Of a stretch of 64,000 bases of DNA, positions 61,445 to 64,000 are shown one piece after another. Below the pieces are notes generated by a model, which did not search any database, was not told the DNA's origin, and saw only the letters and a program-made list of their open reading frames with translations. Location of the stretch: contig JAQMWT010000361.1 in NCBI GenBank assembly GCA_029834535.1, positions 94,225 to 158,224 of the forward strand, given 5' to 3'. Origin of the DNA: Chrysophaeum taylorii. Lineage: Eukaryota > Sar > Pelagophyceae > Pelagomonadales > Pelagomonadaceae. Numbering within the stretch: position 1 is the stretch's first letter; each line of letters opens with the position of its first letter. A program made the position numbers and the translations under genes.

Positions 61445-61533
61445 CTGTGGGGTCGTCGGTTTGAAACCGTAATATTCTGAGATTATGCTTGCTTTGAGAG
61501 TCGTTTTGCCTGACGCTAACGGCAACAAGTTTT

Positions 61534-62858
61534 ATGGTCTCGCTTCGCGAGCTCCTGGTCCGCGCGAGGGGCAGGGCGAGTGACGCGGCCGTCGAGTTGC
61601 ACTCCGAACTCACCTGTAGGCTGGCGGACCAGTCTCGGTTGGCGGCGGCGGTGGCGGCGCGGTCTCGCCTGTCGGCGGCGGCGAGCCCCGCGCGAACGCT
61701 CGAGATGATGGTATCAGGTATCGGTCGCGACCTCGCGAGCCTCGATCGCCTTTGCGCCAAGCTCCCGCGCGAGAGGTCGCTCCTCGACGCGTACCACGGT
61801 GAACTGCGAAAGATCGAGGCGCGGTCGTCGCTGACGTTGACGAGCGTCGTTGACGTCCTCCGAGAGATGCGCGACGCCGACGCGCGCCTCGACTTGCTCG
61901 AGGTCTTGATTCGAGCGCACGTGGGGTCTGCGTTGCTCCTGAGAAACCACCTCGTCGCGCACGCCGCGCATCTCGAAAACCTCCCGAGCGTGCGCGAGCG
62001 ACTTCGACGAGGAACAACCGACGACGACTATTCGGGAGCCGCGCGAGGCGCTTCCGCTGCGCACGGTCGTCGTCGACGCAGGGCGCCAAGCAGCGCTCTT
62101 GGCCGAGCACGCCGGCCTCGAGGAGGTACCGCCCTGGACCTCGTCGGCTTTGAGTCCGAACCCTCGGCGGCCTGCGTCCCGCACCACGTCTCGCACGTCC
62201 TCCTCGAGCTCCTCAAGAACGCCTTCAACGCTCACCTCGTGGCCGGCCGAGCCCACGCTCCTGTTGTTGTCCGACATCGGCGGCTGGCGGTTGGACACCC
62301 CGCAGTGTGCCTCGACATCATAGACTCCGGCGTTGGCGTCGCCGGCGGCGTGCCTGCCTTCCGGCTCGCCAAACTCAGGCCTGAAAGCGCTACGACCGAA
62401 TCGACAACCAGACCTCGTACGCGGCCGTACCGGACCCGCTGTCCGGCATCGGTGTCGGCCTCTGTGTCGCTCGCGTCCACGCCGAGCACTTCGACGGTGG
62501 CGGCGTGCTCCTCGCGTCGGACGGCCCCGACGCTGGCGCGACTGCGACCCTCGTCTTGGCGAATGATCTAGACGCATCAGAGCGATCCTATTCCGAGGAT
62601 ATTTCCCAGCACCGACCAGCGCACGATATACCGTCCACGATCGAGGTCCTGCCGAAGAAGCCGCCAGCACAGGCGCCTGTGCCTCCTCGAGGTAGAGAGG
62701 TCACTCGCTCTGTGTCACGACGTTTATTTTTACTCCGATCGATCGATCGATCGATCGATCGATCGATCGATCGATCGCAGGGGTTTCATGAAGGAACTGT
62801 TGTTACGCGGAGTGATTCGCAATGCTCTTTTGCGAGCGAGGAGACGCACGTATTATGA
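61534..62858 (+). CDS. Mitochondrial PDK/BCKDK-like protein kinase
   Basis: ATG 61534. The regulatory helical domain (RTLEMMVSGIGRDLASLDRL, HVGSALLLRNHLVAH) is followed by the GHKL ATPase parts: CVPHHVSHVLLELLKNAF (N box), CLDIIDSGVGVAGG (G1), and DPLSGIGVGLCVARVHAEHF then LASDGPDAGATATLVL (G2). These features identify the pyruvate/branched-chain keto-acid dehydrogenase kinase family, which phosphorylates E1alpha and switches the complex off. The frame changes three times. GT-AG introns at 61990-62038 (49 nt), 62126-62154 (29 nt) and 62350-62387 (38 nt) restore the protein; the second and third could instead be single-base run errors. The tail contains (RSID)n from a GATC repeat at 62737-62777 and may be read-through. 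Confidence 0.82.
62737..62777 (+). repeat. (GATC)n microsatellite, about 10 units
   Basis: Perfect tetranucleotide repeat inside the last open frame of the PDK-like gene, read as RSIDRSID. It could be in the true 3' UTR if the protein ends earlier. Confidence 0.9.
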
Positions 62859-64000
62859 ATGGAGTGATGATTAAATGATATTTCCAGGCTCAAAGCGAGC
62901 CCGCAAGAATAATGTAGCGAGTGGCGAGGGCTCCGCACGTATTTACGCGAAATATACTCGGTCGAATCGCGTGATAATGGGAAAGAATACTCAAGTCGTA
63001 ACATCATTTCAGCAGGCGGTGCACGACATTCTAGGACATACGCAGCTTGAAGAAGGTGATTCACGCTGCAATTCCGCACGAAAGTCCGCGCACACATACT
63101 CGTTCCCGCCAATAGCATGAATGTGCGCTCATTTTTGGGATTGATTGTCCTCGTAAGCAGGCCCTCCGCTGCCGCCGTCTAGCCGCATCGCCTTGTCGAG
63201 TGCGCAGAAACCTCGTATTCCGAGGATGACAACACCGCCTCGACAAATCGTTGGCTGAACTCGTCCTCGGGCAAAGACTCGAGCAAGTCGCGTGCCTCGA
63301 CGAAAATCTGTTGGACTCCACCGGGGCTGTGTTTTGCAATCTTCGATCCGCTTCGCAAAGTGGCGAATTTACTCCTGACATATGTCGTACAAAAATTTCG
63401 TGTCAGTGCCCATCGTCGCTGCGGCGAATCGCCGTACCAAATGGTCCATTGTTGTCGTTTGCAAACTCCTCGAATCGACGAGTGAGTGAGTTCCTACGAA
63501 GTGCACGCTTTCCTCCAGCCAGGATGTGCGTAATAAGTCGTCTCCCATCGCTTTGGTGATCGTTTTGTGCATCTTTCTTGTGTATGTATACGTATCCTTG
63601 TCGGCAAGAAATGAATCCTGAATGGCCGCTTATCGTATGAAGGACCCCAATGTGTAAGAATTGGTGACGCCAACAGCCTGCGCTGTGGACGAGAAGCGCG
63701 CAGCGAGATCAGTAGTGATGATGGAGCAAAAGAGTCCCAAGGCGGCGGCGGCGGCAACAACGATCTCGCAACCGTTCGGCCACGGCGGAAAGAGGAGCGC
63801 TCGGCGGTCGAGCTTAATGCCTCTCGGAGGGCTCAAGCCGCCGCAGAGCGGTAACGCGAAAAGTTCGAGACGAGAGCTGCCGCGGCTAGGGGACAGGCGA
63901 TTGACTGGCGCCAACATCAAAACCATCTCTGTGGATCGCCGGAAATCTGCAGTCGCGTCGCTCACGTTGGATATGGTGGGTCAGTCTCAGTCGTCGAAAA
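62859..64000. other. End of window; possible minus-strand exons
   Basis: No confident gene. On the minus strand about 63380-63190 reads SKFATLRSGSKIAKHSPGGV then FVEARDLLESLPEDEFSQRF and stops, with natural-looking composition. 63570-63370 and 63965-63630 (ATG 63965, a hydrophobic stretch GCEIVVAAAAALGLFCSIIT) may be other exons of the same gene. Splice joins could not be fixed, so no CDS is claimed. Confidence 0.3.

Overview
The window is nuclear DNA of a photosynthetic eukaryote with a compact, GC-rich genome. Most likely it is a stramenopile alga of pelagophyte or related type; that assignment is inference. Eukaryotic marks include a COP9 signalosome subunit, an EDEM-type mannosidase, a kinesin, a GCN5-like acetyltransferase with PHD fingers, RING-CH and U-box ligases, a mitochondrial protein kinase and many small GT-AG introns. 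Evidence for a secondary plastid is a protein with an ER-type signal followed by a twin-arginine hydrophobic segment (9207-9779) and a second signal-peptide-bearing YqgE/DUF179 protein (50679-52069). MORN, IQ, dynein-stalk-like and Hemingway/CFAP97-like genes suggest a flagellum or a rich microtubule cytoskeleton.

Layout: 0-10 kb is densely packed: partial EDEM (-), MidA/NDUFAF7 (+), MFS carrier (+), a coiled-coil protein (+), CSN7 (+), ankyrin/U-box ligase (-), YdfG-type SDR (+), RING-CH/DUF179 fusion (-), lumen protein (+). 10-24 kb holds an unknown protein and then one very large multi-exon gene (12136-23676): leucine-rich repeats, IQ motifs, a C2 domain, more IQ motifs, an Ig-like fold interrupted by a zinc ribbon, MORN repeats and a dynein-stalk-like region. 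24-33 kb has uracil-DNA glycosylase, a GT32-like glycosyltransferase, a nucleotide-sugar transporter, a long gene-poor stretch (29.5-32.4 kb) and a membrane protein. 33-45 kb has a GMC oxidoreductase, a CFAP97-like protein, a secreted pectin-acetylesterase/NOTUM-like hydrolase, three small proteins and an NADPH-oxidase/ferric-reductase. 45-46 kb is a mobile-element graveyard with a repeat array and a broken PIF1/Helitron-type helicase. 46-64 kb has an O-fucosyltransferase, a GCN5-PHD protein, a DUF179 protein, a zinc-finger/IQ/ankyrin protein, a kinesin ending in a CaaX box, an ankyrin/WW protein and a PDK/BCKDK-like kinase.

Introns are mostly 37-65 nt, and three predicted ones are exactly 44 nt. 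Donors are frequently GTGCG. Neighbouring genes often lie within 20-100 bp, including a divergent pair whose ATGs are 16 bp apart. Several genes show one-base frame changes inside or next to G/C runs. These look like run-length errors in the assembly rather than biology, but extremely short introns are a competing reading.

Functional themes are secretory-pathway glycan work (EDEM, GT32, nucleotide-sugar transporter, O-fucosyltransferase), ubiquitin/CSN control, and calmodulin- or microtubule-linked scaffolds. Gene order shows no operon-like logic; the strongest local theme is the cytoskeletal cluster at 52-61 kb. All exon junctions were read by eye from GT-AG boundaries, phase and domain continuity, and were not confirmed by transcripts.
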